From: Firmicutes bacterium UBA6806
GTDB lineage: Bacteria > Bacillota > Clostridia > Peptostreptococcales > Acidaminobacteraceae
Reading direction: 5' to 3'
NCBI GenBank assembly: GCA_002452745.1
Contig: DKFC01000036.1
Location: 2,013-46,680, forward strand
Length of the DNA: 44,668 nt
Under the pieces are notes generated by a model. That model saw only the letters and a list, made by a program, of their open reading frames with translations. It ran no database searches and was not told the DNA's origin. Every line of letters begins with the position of its first letter. Within the stretch, counting starts at the first letter, position 1. Positions 32,372-41,744 of this stretch are shown one piece after another. A program made the position numbers and the translations under genes.

Positions 32372-33214
32372 CTAACCAATCTTCCCCTGACTCTGAACCT
32401 CAATAATCATACAGTTTAAAAAATGAAGCAGATTGGGTTTCCCGCCAGACTTTCGATTTCCATTTATATAGGCCGTCTCCTCTCGGACGCTCTGCGGGTC
32501 GAAAAATTTATACGCATAATTAATAAACGTCTCGTGTCCAAAATCGTCTAGCCCCAAATGTGCTATGTTGTTGAGCCCTTTGGAAATAGCCCGTCTCATC
32601 CTCTGACTGACAGTCTTTGGCCTCTCACCTGACGCCACAAGCCATTGGCTCAATTCCCTTTCGCTCAGCCCTCCAGCTGTGTTAAAGGACTCACAGACAT
32701 TTAAAAGATCATAGGTGCCCTTCTCACCCATCATGCCCAAATCCATGAAGATTCGCTCAAACCTCTGTCTCGTTGTGGTTTTTACCTTTTGCTTTTCACC
32801 GGGTATCTCCCCCAGAAATTGTCTAATATGATTAATTTTTTCGTTCATCTGCCTCTTTTGCATCACATGAAGGACAACTTTTTTGAACTCAATGGTATTG
32901 AGTGGCTTATGAATGAAGAATTCAGCCCCGTTTAAATAAGAAGCCGACACCATTTCCTGATCGCTCACCTGTGAAATCATGATAAAATCCACTGATTTGT
33001 TTTTTTCTTTTACTTTCTTGATGAGCGTACTTCCGTCTAACTTCGGCATCAGATAATCCAGTAGGCATATGTCAATGCCCAGCGTCTCAATTTCGTGAAT
33101 TGCCTCTTGTGGGTCAGTGGCTGTTCTCACAACTTTTCCAAGATCCAAATCTTCAATAAGATTTGAAAGCATCTGAACGGTGTTGATATCATCGTCTAAA
33201 ATATAAAACCTCAT
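32372..33214 (-). CDS. Response regulator with YcbB domain (GlnL-like)
   Basis: A 280-residue protein. The receiver domain has DDD near the N-terminus, phospho-acceptor Asp in ICLLDYLMPKLDGS and Lys in FFIHKPL. The output part is the YcbB domain (LGMMGEKGTYDLL, KTVSQRMRRAISKGLNNIAH, FGHETFINYAYKFFD), as in Bacillus GlnL/YcbB, which controls glutamine utilisation genes. Encoded 16 bp after its kinase. Placement beside livKHMGF makes that operon a likely target, but no binding site was recognised. Confidence 0.85.
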   Translation of the reverse strand: MRFYILDDDINTVQMLSNLIEDLDLGKVVRTATDPQEAIHEIETLGIDICLLDYLMPKLDGSTLIKKVKEKNKSVDFIMISQVSDQEMVSASYLNGAEFFIHKPLNTIEFKKVVLHVMQKRQMNEKINHIRQFLGEIPGEKQKVKTTTRQRFERIFMDLGMMGEKGTYDLLNVCESFNTAGGLSERELSQWLVASGERPKTVSQRMRRAISKGLNNIAHLGLDDFGHETFINYAYKFFDPQSVREETAYINGNRKSGGKPNLLHFLNCMIIEVQSQGKIG

Positions 33215-33230
33215 GAACTTCCCCCCTATT

Positions 33231-34565
33231 TTATTGAATTGACTGATTCATCATCTCCTCTTGCTTAGCATTTAAATCATCGAGTAGTGTTTCAAGTGGG
33301 ATGGCTATTTTAAAAGTCGTCCCTTGATTCTCCTTCGAATTAAAACAAATATGTCCTTTGAATACATTTTCCACCAAACCCTTCACAACACTGAGTCCCA
33401 CCCCACGTTGGACGTCACCGCTGTCAACTGCATACTTGCTGCTAAACCCTGGATTGAACACATATGGCATATCCCGCTGCTTAATGCCCTTTCCATTGTC
33501 TGAAACTTCAATATTCAATAAGGACGCATCTTCATAGACCTCTATTCTCACATAGCCCGATTGTCCCTCGTCAAAGGCCTCGATGGCATTTCCAACCAGA
33601 TTTCGAATCACCGATGTCATGTAGAAATGATAGCGAATTAGCGTCTGACTTTTTACATTTTCGATTAAATGAACCGCCTGCATCTGTTTTTTATAGCAGT
33701 TATGAGTACTTGCCATCACCACTTTCACAATTTCATGAATGCCCATTTCAAGGTCGTAAAGCCTCTTTTCAGTGATTGCTTCAAGCCCTTGAATTACTCT
33801 TATGTAATCTTTTTTTACCTCGTGAACTTCCTTTGCTACATCCAAAGCCAACTCGACAATTTCTGAATCAGCCTTCCCCATCTCGGCTTTGTGATAGAGC
33901 TTAAACGCCTTTGCCATAAGAGCCTCTATATAGCTGATATTCTTTTCCATAAAGTAAATTTCACTCCAGAAATTTGACGTCATAAGCAACAAGTTGTGAT
34001 AATGCCGCTCATGTGCTTCTCTGACAATCAACGTCCTGAAATGCTTGATAATCGCAACAAATACCACAATAATAGCCGTTCTCACCAGAGCAATTACTGC
34101 CAGTCCTCTGAAGATGTCAAACGAGATTTCAAGTGTTCCCATTCGGAGTGCCATCTCCACGATGTTTGAACCAAAATCGCTGAGAAAAGCAGCCAGTACA
34201 AAATCGTTGAGTTTTCTATTTCTCTTTACATACAGCTGATTGAATAAGATGCTGTACATCATGTAAAAAAAAATCTCAGGCCAGATGACCCCAAACGCCT
34301 CTTCTGTGGTGTAATGACTTGCCAACAGGGTAAACATTCTAAAAAATGGAGATGCCAGTGCAATCATAAATCCAACTTTAAGGGGGTTCACCTCTTCATA
34401 CCAATAAAACAAAATGGGCATGATGATGACAGAAATCGTAATGATAAATCCCTCTATGAAAAAATTAAAGAAAAAGAGAGAGCAGAAGGAAACAATGCCA
34501 GTAATCAAAAGCATTTGTTTAAAAATAGCCGCAGATGCATCATAGGGTTTTCCAAGTTCACTCAT
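33231..34565 (-). CDS. Membrane sensor histidine kinase (GlnK/YcbA-like)
   Basis: A 444-residue kinase. The first 190 residues contain about six hydrophobic segments (LITGIVSFCSLFFFNFFIEG, FIITISVIIMPILFYWY, ALVRTAIIVVFVAIIKHF). A probable phospho-acceptor His lies in AKEVHEVKKDY. The ATPase domain has IRNLVGNAIEAF (N box), SDNGKGI (G1) and RGVGLSVVKGLVE (G2). The SPOB-like arrangement and partner indicate the GlnK/YcbA family. It is transcribed away from the RND operon. Confidence 0.87.
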   Translation of the reverse strand: MSELGKPYDASAAIFKQMLLITGIVSFCSLFFFNFFIEGFIITISVIIMPILFYWYEEVNPLKVGFMIALASPFFRMFTLLASHYTTEEAFGVIWPEIFFYMMYSILFNQLYVKRNRKLNDFVLAAFLSDFGSNIVEMALRMGTLEISFDIFRGLAVIALVRTAIIVVFVAIIKHFRTLIVREAHERHYHNLLLMTSNFWSEIYFMEKNISYIEALMAKAFKLYHKAEMGKADSEIVELALDVAKEVHEVKKDYIRVIQGLEAITEKRLYDLEMGIHEIVKVVMASTHNCYKKQMQAVHLIENVKSQTLIRYHFYMTSVIRNLVGNAIEAFDEGQSGYVRIEVYEDASLLNIEVSDNGKGIKQRDMPYVFNPGFSSKYAVDSGDVQRGVGLSVVKGLVENVFKGHICFNSKENQGTTFKIAIPLETLLDDLNAKQEEMMNQSIQ

Positions 34566-34765
34566 TGTCCACTCTCCTGAATCTCAACTCATAACCAGAC
34601 CAATCACGCACTAAGTGTTTACATTTTGTTCATGTTTTTATAAGCTGCACATTAATATTCTTAATTATTTCTTAGATTTTTTAAAACAATTCTATAAACA
34701 AGTTAAAAATCCTTTAAAATCAACCATATTTCTAATAATGTTCTAATTTATTTTTAACTTTTTTC

Positions 34766-34845
34766 GATTATGATTATCATATCTTATTTTAAGTCAGATA
34801 ACAAACGCTTTCTGAGGTTTGAATATGGCCGCAATTATCTATAAT
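34766..34845 (+). promoter_or_regulatory. Promoter region of the RND operon with a Fur-like box
   Basis: GATTATGATTATCATATC at 34766-34783 closely resembles the Fur consensus (GATAATGATAATC...). Downstream, TTTGAA (34818-34823), a 16-bp spacer and TATAAT (34840-34845) form a plausible promoter 25 bp before the ATG at 34870. The rest of the 304-bp divergent region (34566-34869) is A/T-rich, with no gene seen. Confidence 0.45.
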
Positions 34846-34869
34846 ACAATTTGTGTTTGGGAGGATTAA

Positions 34870-37800
34870 ATGAAACCAAAAGAACCATTAACGCATATTC
34901 CTGAGCTGGAACAGCCAAAGAATATACTCGGCAAATGGGCCGCCTTTTTCATTGACCGATATAAAATTGTCTATCTCCTTTTGTTGACAATTGTAATCGT
35001 TGGAACAAGTGCGTACTTTGGATTGCCAAGGGAATTAAACCCTGAAATTGTCTTGCCTTACGGGCAGGTTTTAACTCTCTATCCAGGCGCCGCCCCTGAA
35101 GAAGTGGAAAATTTGATTTCCGATGTGATGGAGACAAAACTCGAAAGCATCGAAGATGTCAAAATGATCTCCTCTTATTCTACCACTGGCGCTTCAAATG
35201 TCTGGCTTGAATTTGAACAAGGCGTGGACATGGATAAGAAAATGAATGAAGTTAGAGAAAAGGTCAACGCCGCTACACTGGAATTTCCAAGTGATGTGGA
35301 AACGCCCATTGTCTCCACACTTGAATCAAATAACACACCTATTATGATTATCAACATCTCTGGCGACTATGATAAAGTTGCCCTTAAGAGATATGCAGAG
35401 GATATCAAGCAGAGACTTGAATCCGAAAACGATATCTCAGAAGTCCTCATCATCGGAGGCTTGGAACGGGAAATCAAAGTTCATCTCGACCCGAAAAAAC
35501 TGGCTGTATATGGTATATCACTGGATCAAGTGAAAAACAGCATCGCTCTTTCCAACATAAACTATCCTGGTGGAGATGCTACTCTGGATGAAAAAAACTA
35601 CAATATCAGAACGGTTGGAGAACTTGAGTCTGTGGAAGCGCTGAAAGATGTCATCATCGGATATCAAGGTGCTGGCCCAGTTCGCATAGGGGATATCGCC
35701 ACTGTGGAAGACGGTTATAAGGAGGTTGAATCTTATTCTCGCATGTCTGTGGGGCTTGAAACAGACACGCCTAGTATGAAGAGCGCCGTTGCACTTTCCA
35801 TTAAGAAGAAAGAGACCTCTGATATCATCAAGACAAGTGCCATGGTCAGAAATATCGTCGAATCAGAAAAGGGGACACTCTACCCAAGCGATTTAGAAGT
35901 AAAAATCAGTGGTGATACCTCCGAATTTGTCGAGGACTCACTTGGTGCTGTTACAAGCAATGCCGTTTCCGGGCTCTTTCTGGTAATCGTCGTCCTGTTC
36001 CTATTCATAGGTCTCAGAGAGGCTGGGATTGTCTCCATAGTCATTCCACTGGCGATTATGATGACACTCTATTTTTTAGAACTGGCTGATATGACACTTA
36101 ACACCATTACACTGTTCTCCATGGTTTTGGCTGTTGGGATGCTCGTGGACAACGGAATTGTCATCATGGAAAATGTAGACAGGCTCCGAGGGATTGGCCT
36201 TGATTCCAAATTGGCTGCTGAAGCGGGAACAAATCAAATCGCACCTGCTATTATGGCCTCAACTTTGACGACTTTAGCTGCTTTTTTCCCAATTGCATTG
36301 ACGCCTGGGATTATGGGCGAGTTCATCAAGCCCATACCGATCACCGTCATGTTTGCACTTGGATCGTCCTTTATTCTCGCAGTAACTGTGACGCCTGCAC
36401 TTTGTTCTAGATTGCTGACGAAGCAACATACCGTGGATATTGGCAGTAAAAAGCTCAGAGCAACTGTTTCCAAAGCTCTATCCGTACTGCTCATTGTGAT
36501 GTTATCCATGCAGGCTTTTAAAGATGACAATGCCTATGGCCTGCTTTCATTCATCTTTGCTGCAATATTTGGAGGCCTTATGATAGCAAAACTCTTCTTT
36601 TCAAGTAAAGAAGATAAAAAGCATCCTATTGTGGACTTCTACGGCGACAAACTCTACAAAATTGTCAGCAAGCGTTCAAGGCGATGGTTATTGGTTTTAG
36701 TCTTAATTATAGCCTTCATCTCCAGTTTATCCCTCATTCCGTTGGGGCTTTTAAAGGTTGAAATGTTTAGCCAAACGGACTATGAACGCCTCTACGTGGA
36801 CATTACCACACCAAAGGGGTCAACACTTGCACAGACAAACGAAATCGTATTAAAAGTTGAAAAGGTATTGTTTACCTACCCTGAAATAAAGACTTTTGTG
36901 TCTAACATAGGAATCACAGGCGCTGATAGTTTCAGTGAATTTGATGGTGCTTCTGGTGGCGGCACACCCAATATTGCACGACTTACCATAGACCTCTATA
37001 AAGAGGAAGAGCGCACCAAGACATCCATGGAACTGGCAAAAGAATTGAGAGAATCTCTCAAGGGCATTCCCGGTGCTGAAATCGAAGTCACTGAACTGGA
37101 GAGCGGTCCGCCAACCAGTTCCGCAATTGTCATCGGGCTCATGGGGGAAGATTTAGATCTCATGGAAAAAACAGCAGACGACCTTAAAACCATTTTAAAA
37201 TCCATTCCTGGAACGCGAGATGTGGCAACTTCCCTTTCCAGTGGAGGCCCAGAAATTGAAATATACGTGGATAAGGAGAAAGCCGCTAAATTTGGATTGG
37301 ATGAACTGACGATTTCATCTACCATCCGAAACACGGTTTCTGGTTTAAAAGCCACGACTTACAGGAGCAATCAAGATGACATCGACGTCATGATTTATTC
37401 TGGAATGGATCAGATCAAGACAAAATCAGAACTTTCGAGTATTTACTTTTACAATCATTTGGGACAATCCATCCGGTTCGATCAAGTGGCAGCGTTCAGA
37501 GAGACACAAACCTCTGCAACCATTCGTCATGAAGATGGAAAACGTCGTGTCAACGTCACTTCTCAGACAGAAACAGATGCCAACAGTGTTGACATTACAA
37601 ATTTATTTAAAGAGAAAGTAGCAGATTACAAACTCCCTCCAGGAGTCAGCCTGACCTATGAAGGCGAGCTGGGCGATATGCAGGATTCCTTCACCGATAT
37701 GTTCACAAACATGGTAGTGGCCGCCATACTGGTCTATCTCATTTTAGCAGTTCAGTTTAACTCACTGTCACAGCCGCTTATCATCCTCTTTGCCGTTCCA

Positions 37801-38205
37801 CTTGGTCTAATTGGTGTCATGCCAGGTTTGGTTATCACAGGCAACAACTTTGGCTTCCTAGCATTTATCGGCGTGGTTGCTCTGGTGGGGATTGCCGTAA
37901 ACGACGCCATCGTCTTAGTGGATTACATCAACTACCTCAGGCGAAATGGATACGAACTGCTCGAAGCTGTAAAGGAAACGGGAAAAACACGTTTTATGCC
38001 AGTTCTCGCAACCACTATTACAACAGCAGGGGGTATCCTTCCGATAACGCTGAAACAGGAGTTTTTCAAACAAATGGGATATGCCCTAATCTTTGGGTTG
38101 ATGATGTCAACCATACTGACTTTACTGGCAATTCCAACTCTATATACAATGCTTGAGCTCAAAAAAGCTGAAAAGAGAGCCAAGAAAAATGCCGTGAAGG
38201 CTTAA
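34870..38205 (+). CDS. RND-family efflux transporter (AcrB/HAE-like)
   Basis: A 1111-residue proton-driven exporter. TM1 is at about 32-52, followed by porter domains (YPGAAPEEVENLISDVME, IMIINISGDYDKVALKRYAE), TM4 motif VLAVGMLVDNGIVIMENVDR with the proton-relay Asp pair, LTTLAAFFPIALTPG, a second porter half and the TM10-12 region (VGIAVNDAIVLVDYINYLRR). Between TM6 and TM7 lie two extra hydrophobic stretches (about 537-552 and 556-577). GGGAGG precedes the ATG. First gene of a two-gene operon with its adaptor; no TolC gene follows, as expected in a monoderm. Confidence 0.92.
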   Translation: MKPKEPLTHIPELEQPKNILGKWAAFFIDRYKIVYLLLLTIVIVGTSAYFGLPRELNPEIVLPYGQVLTLYPGAAPEEVENLISDVMETKLESIEDVKMISSYSTTGASNVWLEFEQGVDMDKKMNEVREKVNAATLEFPSDVETPIVSTLESNNTPIMIINISGDYDKVALKRYAEDIKQRLESENDISEVLIIGGLEREIKVHLDPKKLAVYGISLDQVKNSIALSNINYPGGDATLDEKNYNIRTVGELESVEALKDVIIGYQGAGPVRIGDIATVEDGYKEVESYSRMSVGLETDTPSMKSAVALSIKKKETSDIIKTSAMVRNIVESEKGTLYPSDLEVKISGDTSEFVEDSLGAVTSNAVSGLFLVIVVLFLFIGLREAGIVSIVIPLAIMMTLYFLELADMTLNTITLFSMVLAVGMLVDNGIVIMENVDRLRGIGLDSKLAAEAGTNQIAPAIMASTLTTLAAFFPIALTPGIMGEFIKPIPITVMFALGSSFILAVTVTPALCSRLLTKQHTVDIGSKKLRATVSKALSVLLIVMLSMQAFKDDNAYGLLSFIFAAIFGGLMIAKLFFSSKEDKKHPIVDFYGDKLYKIVSKRSRRWLLVLVLIIAFISSLSLIPLGLLKVEMFSQTDYERLYVDITTPKGSTLAQTNEIVLKVEKVLFTYPEIKTFVSNIGITGADSFSEFDGASGGGTPNIARLTIDLYKEEERTKTSMELAKELRESLKGIPGAEIEVTELESGPPTSSAIVIGLMGEDLDLMEKTADDLKTILKSIPGTRDVATSLSSGGPEIEIYVDKEKAAKFGLDELTISSTIRNTVSGLKATTYRSNQDDIDVMIYSGMDQIKTKSELSSIYFYNHLGQSIRFDQVAAFRETQTSATIRHEDGKRRVNVTSQTETDANSVDITNLFKEKVADYKLPPGVSLTYEGELGDMQDSFTDMFTNMVVAAILVYLILAVQFNSLSQPLIILFAVPLGLIGVMPGLVITGNNFGFLAFIGVVALVGIAVNDAIVLVDYINYLRRNGYELLEAVKETGKTRFMPVLATTITTAGGILPITLKQEFFKQMGYALIFGLMMSTILTLLAIPTLYTMLELKKAEKRAKKNAVKA

Positions 38206-38238
38206 AAGACAATGAAGAGACCTTAGGAGGCCCATACT

Positions 38239-39321
38239 ATGAAAAAATTACTACTCACAGCGGCAATTGCAATTATGCTGACTGGATGTTCAGGAGGTGC
38301 CACTGATCCAGCGGTAAATACAGATCATCAATCGCCACCAGTCGATCCAGCCATTTCAGTGGAAACAGCTCTTGTCGGAGAAAATGAAATCACTGGTGAC
38401 TTAAAAGTTCCCGGACAGGTAAAAGCCGATGAGATTCAATCGGTATCAGCTGTTGTCAGCGGACAAATAGACTATATGACTGCTGAAGTTGGAGATGATG
38501 TCAAGAAAGGCGAGAACTTGGTAAAGCTAGACGATACTTTAGTTTCCTTAAAAAAACGTCAAGCTGAAATAGGCAGCAAAATGTATCAGTTGGCACTTGA
38601 TTCTGCTCAGAGAACCTACAACAGGACACAATCCCTCTATGAGTCAAACAGTGCCACAGAGGCTCAGATAGAAGAGGCAACAGACTATCTGACCAAAGCT
38701 CAGCTGGACATTGCAAACCAAAATGTCACCATGGATGAACTGAACTATCAGCTCAACCACATGACAATTAAAGCCCCCATAAGTGGCATTATCTCAAAAA
38801 AATATCAGCAAATAGGGGTCACTGTCGGTCCAGGAACGCCCCTTTTCGACATTGTGGACATCAGCGTCCTGACAGTTGAATCCGGCGTCACTGAAAAAGA
38901 CGTCAGTCGGCTCGAAAAAGGACAAGTGGTAAGCGTCTCCATTCCCTCTCTTGGCATGGAGGTAAATGGAACTGTCAAAGCCATAAGTCCAGTCTCTGGA
39001 GAAGATCAAACCTATCCAGTCATGGTGGAAATCGAAAATGTCGATCTAAAAATCAAGCCCGGCATGTTCGCAGAAATGAAAATCATCACCGATGCCCCTA
39101 GAAAGGTCATTTCACTGCCAAAAGTAGCTATTTTAAATGAAGACGGCATCAACTACGTCTACGTGGTAGAAAGTGCACATGCGGTAAAAAAAGAAGTCAC
39201 TCTGGGCACTGCCTTTGATGAACACTTTGAAGTACTCAGCGGCATATCCGTTGGCGATGAAATCGTCATTTCTGGTCAAGCCTATCTGGAAGATGGCAGC
39301 TCCGTTGACGTCGTAAAATAA
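38239..39321 (+). CDS. RND efflux adaptor lipoprotein (MFP/HlyD family)
   Basis: A 360-residue adaptor. Signal peptide with lipobox LTGC (Cys17). Split lipoyl domains: VPGQVKADEIQSVSAVVSGQ, then VKKGENLVKLDD, then a hairpin of coiled helices (RQAEIGSKMYQLALDSAQRT) and IKAPISGIISKKYQQIG, followed by beta-barrel and membrane-proximal domains (GMEVNGTVKAISPV, LKIKPGMFAEMKI). Begins 33 bp after the transporter, with TAGGAGG upstream. Confidence 0.9.
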   Translation: MKKLLLTAAIAIMLTGCSGGATDPAVNTDHQSPPVDPAISVETALVGENEITGDLKVPGQVKADEIQSVSAVVSGQIDYMTAEVGDDVKKGENLVKLDDTLVSLKKRQAEIGSKMYQLALDSAQRTYNRTQSLYESNSATEAQIEEATDYLTKAQLDIANQNVTMDELNYQLNHMTIKAPISGIISKKYQQIGVTVGPGTPLFDIVDISVLTVESGVTEKDVSRLEKGQVVSVSIPSLGMEVNGTVKAISPVSGEDQTYPVMVEIENVDLKIKPGMFAEMKIITDAPRKVISLPKVAILNEDGINYVYVVESAHAVKKEVTLGTAFDEHFEVLSGISVGDEIVISGQAYLEDGSSVDVVK

Positions 39322-39350
39322 CCCCCACAACAATTTCAAATCACTGCAAT

Positions 39351-39390
39351 AAAAAACGTGCTCTCAGATGATTATGATTGCACGTTTCTT
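39351..39390. terminator. Bidirectional terminator between the RND and ars operons
   Basis: Stem AAACGTGC (39354-39361) / GCACGTTT (39380-39387), 18-base loop, with an A-run before and T-rich sequence after. It serves converging operons. Confidence 0.65.
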
Positions 39391-39450
39391 TATACTGTTT
39401 TTCTATATTGTTTTTTATACTGCTTCTTTTAAACTGTCTTTATGCGGTCA

Positions 39451-39681
39451 CTATTTAATCAATCCCAAAATGTCTTTTACAGTTGCGACTCTGCCTGATA
39501 CTTTTACATCATCATCAATGACAAGTGCAGGGGTCTTCATGACGCCATAAGCCATGATTTCCTTAAAATCCTCTACTTTTTCAACAGTTGCCTCCACGCC
39601 AGCTGTCTTCAGTGCCTCTCTCGTATTTTCCTCTAATTTCTTACAATTCTTGCATCCTGATCCCAGTACTTTAATGTGCAT
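39451..39681 (-). CDS. Small thioredoxin-like protein (TM0996/MTH895 family)
   Basis: A 76-residue redox protein with the active site GSGCKNCKKL (CxxC) near the N-terminus, MKTPALVIDDDV (cis-Pro loop) and a C-terminal KDILGLIK. Such thioredoxins often accompany ArsP/YraQ permeases and could reduce ArsC or a thiol of the permease. Last gene of the ars operon, 65 bp after the permease. Confidence 0.88.
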   Translation of the reverse strand: MHIKVLGSGCKNCKKLEENTREALKTAGVEATVEKVEDFKEIMAYGVMKTPALVIDDDVKVSGRVATVKDILGLIK

Positions 39682-39746
39682 AGTAAGCCCTTCCTTTCTT
39701 TAATTATAAAACGTCATAAATACTTTCCTTTGTCTTTCATTCTCTT

Positions 39747-40715
39747 CTAAATCAATAAATGCGCCAATCCATTAAACAGATATCCAACTGCTATGATCCC
39801 AGCACCTGTAATGGCAACAAATGCCCCTATGAGCTTTGGCTTTATCACCTTTTTAAGCAAAATCATCTCTGGCAGTGAAAGTGCTGTTGTCGCCATCATG
39901 AAAGCCATTGCCGTTCCAATGCCAACGCCCTTTAAAATAAGTGCCTCTGCAATGGGAATCGTACCCAATGCATTTGAATACAGCGGAATCCCGAACACAA
40001 CCGCCACAATCACTGCAAAAGGATTTTGAGGCCCAGCATATTTGGCAAGGAGCTCTGCTGGTGCCCAGCCATGTATCAGCGCCCCAATTCCTATTCCTAT
40101 TAAAAGATAAATCCAAATTCGCCCGACAATGTCCTTTGTATTTTGCTTGGCAAATTCAAGTCGCTGTGCTGTTGTCATGTTCTCAATCTTAGATTCCCTA
40201 GATTGAATTTCATAGACGTAGGCCTCAACTTGATCTTCCATCTTGAAAGCCCCTATCAAAATGCCGCCTGCAACGCCTACGACAACCCCAGTCACCACAT
40301 AGACAAGTGCTATTTTCCATCCAAATGAAGCCAGCAAAATAGCAAATGCCGCCTCATTTACAATTGGGGAAGTTATGAGAAATGAGAACGTAACCCCAAG
40401 CGGTATCCCCGCCTCCACAAAGCCTATAAAAATTGGAACCGATGAACAGGAGCAAAATGGGGTTACAATCCCAAGCAATGAGGCCATAATATTTCCAGTA
40501 ATGCCTCCAAATCGTTCCAATATCTTCTTCGTTCTCTCAGGTGGAAAAAAACTTCTAATATAAGAAATGGTGAAAATCATAATGGCAAGCAATATGATAA
40601 TCTTAATTGTGTCATAGATAAAAAAGTGAACACTTGAACCAATCCCATCTGCCACTGATAAGTGAAACACATTTTCGACCAGATACGTAACTAAGTTATC
40701 CAACCAATTAAACAT
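39747..40715 (-). CDS. Permease of the ArsP/YraQ family (COG0701)
   Basis: A 322-residue membrane protein with about eight to ten helices. The family signature TPFCSCSSVPIFIGFVEAGI carries the Cys pair implicated in binding trivalent arsenicals in ArsP, followed by GVTFSFLITSPIVNEAA; the second half repeats the pattern with GIPLYSNALGTIPIAEAL. It probably exports arsenicals. Follows arsC by 8 bp, which supports this role. It replaces the more usual ArsB or Acr3 pump. Confidence 0.85.
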   Translation of the reverse strand: MFNWLDNLVTYLVENVFHLSVADGIGSSVHFFIYDTIKIIILLAIMIFTISYIRSFFPPERTKKILERFGGITGNIMASLLGIVTPFCSCSSVPIFIGFVEAGIPLGVTFSFLITSPIVNEAAFAILLASFGWKIALVYVVTGVVVGVAGGILIGAFKMEDQVEAYVYEIQSRESKIENMTTAQRLEFAKQNTKDIVGRIWIYLLIGIGIGALIHGWAPAELLAKYAGPQNPFAVIVAVVFGIPLYSNALGTIPIAEALILKGVGIGTAMAFMMATTALSLPEMILLKKVIKPKLIGAFVAITGAGIIAVGYLFNGLAHLLI

Positions 40716-40723
40716 AATGCCTC

Positions 40724-41137
40724 CTACAAGAGCTTGAGTTCACCTGTTTCAATCCGATGAATCAGTGTCTCAACCTTTTTCTTAATCAAATCCCTCGTCT
40801 CTCTATACCCTTCAATTGGGCCGCCAGAGGGGTCTTCCAGTCCCCAATCCTCCATATGCTGATTGGGAACAAAGGGACATACCACGTTGCATCCCATTGT
40901 AATCAATATATCCAGCTCAGCGGGAATATCACTGAGCAGCTTCGGGTGATGCTCACTCATATCCACCCCAGCTTCCTCCATAACTGTCACTGCAAGTGGC
41001 TTTACCTCTGGATAGGACTCTGTTCCTGCTGAGTATACTTCCAAAGTCTCTTTTCCAAGCAACTTCCCCCATCCCTCTGCCATTTGGCTTCTACATGAAT
41101 TGTGCACACATACAAATGCGACTTTATATCTTTTCAT
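40724..41137 (-). CDS. arsC: Arsenate reductase, low-molecular-weight phosphatase type
   Basis: A 137-residue protein. The P-loop VCVHNSCRSQMAEGW (CX5R) gives the nucleophilic Cys; two further Cys in MGCNVVCPFVP form the disulfide relay of thioredoxin-coupled ArsC; WGLEDPSGGP carries the general acid Asp. It reduces As(V) to As(III) in the cytoplasm. Located 6 bp after arsR. Confidence 0.92.
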   Translation of the reverse strand: MKRYKVAFVCVHNSCRSQMAEGWGKLLGKETLEVYSAGTESYPEVKPLAVTVMEEAGVDMSEHHPKLLSDIPAELDILITMGCNVVCPFVPNQHMEDWGLEDPSGGPIEGYRETRDLIKKKVETLIHRIETGELKLL

Positions 41138-41143
41138 AAAATA

Positions 41144-41542
41144 TCATCCTTTCACGGTTCCAATTGAATGGTTTAACTGTTCAATCACATAGATTTTGTC
41201 TTCCGTTATCATCTGACAAGTTAAACTACTGTCTAGATAGGTTCTCAGCCGCTGACGATCCTTAAGATAGTCCTCTTCTTCTGAAAATTTTTTTACCAGA
41301 TAATTGTATAGCTGTGCATGTTCGCTGATAAAGGCATCCTCTATCACATGTCTCACCCACTGCGCCTCTTTTCTAGAGACAATTATGCCCGCTGCCTTCA
41401 ACTTGCCAAGGTGCCGTGAAACATTGGACTGATTCATATCCAGCATCACCTCTATCTCACAGACACATAGTGTGTTTTCCATGAGCAAATTGACGATTCT
41501 CAATCTGCTCTCGTCTCCAAGTGCCTTAAATATCTCCAACAT
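41144..41542 (-). CDS. arsR: ArsR-family metalloregulator
   Basis: A 132-residue winged-helix repressor: FKALGDESRLRIVNLLMEN, then the metal-binding box TLCVCEIEVML with the Cys pair of As(III)/Sb(III) sensors and the recognition helix NQSNVSRHLGKLKAAG. Derepresses the operon when As(III) binds. The ATG at 41542 has GGAGAG at proper distance; an ATG at 41557 lacks a ribosome binding site. The operator is just upstream. Confidence 0.9.
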   Translation of the reverse strand: MLEIFKALGDESRLRIVNLLMENTLCVCEIEVMLDMNQSNVSRHLGKLKAAGIIVSRKEAQWVRHVIEDAFISEHAQLYNYLVKKFSEEEDYLKDRQRLRTYLDSSLTCQMITEDKIYVIEQLNHSIGTVKG

Positions 41543-41589
41543 ATCTTCTCTCTCCATTTTTCACGTGAGATGGCAACAAGTACCACCTT

Positions 41590-41619
41590 TATATGAGTAT
41601 ATTCAAATATACTCATATA
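41590..41619. promoter_or_regulatory. ArsR operator: perfect 30-bp palindrome
   Basis: Arms of 14 bp, TATATGAGTATATT and AATATACTCATATA, around CA. This fits the 12-2-12 type of SmtB/ArsR sites and lies 48-77 bp upstream of the arsR start. Confidence 0.8.
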
Positions 41620-41702
41620 ATATCATTAACCTCTCTATATGACAATCCCTCTCTGCTATTTTTTTATAATTTATCGAAAGAGTAATCAGGGTCTGTAAAG
41701 CA

Positions 41703-41733
41703 TAAAAAAAAGCTATGATGTTTCCATCATAGC
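41703..41733 (-). terminator. Terminator of the gene at 41745
   Basis: Minus strand: stem GCTATGATG / CATCATAGC, 4-base loop, then a run of eight or more T. It begins 12 bp after the stop of the small gene. Confidence 0.85.
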
Positions 41734-41744
41734 GAGTCGCATTA

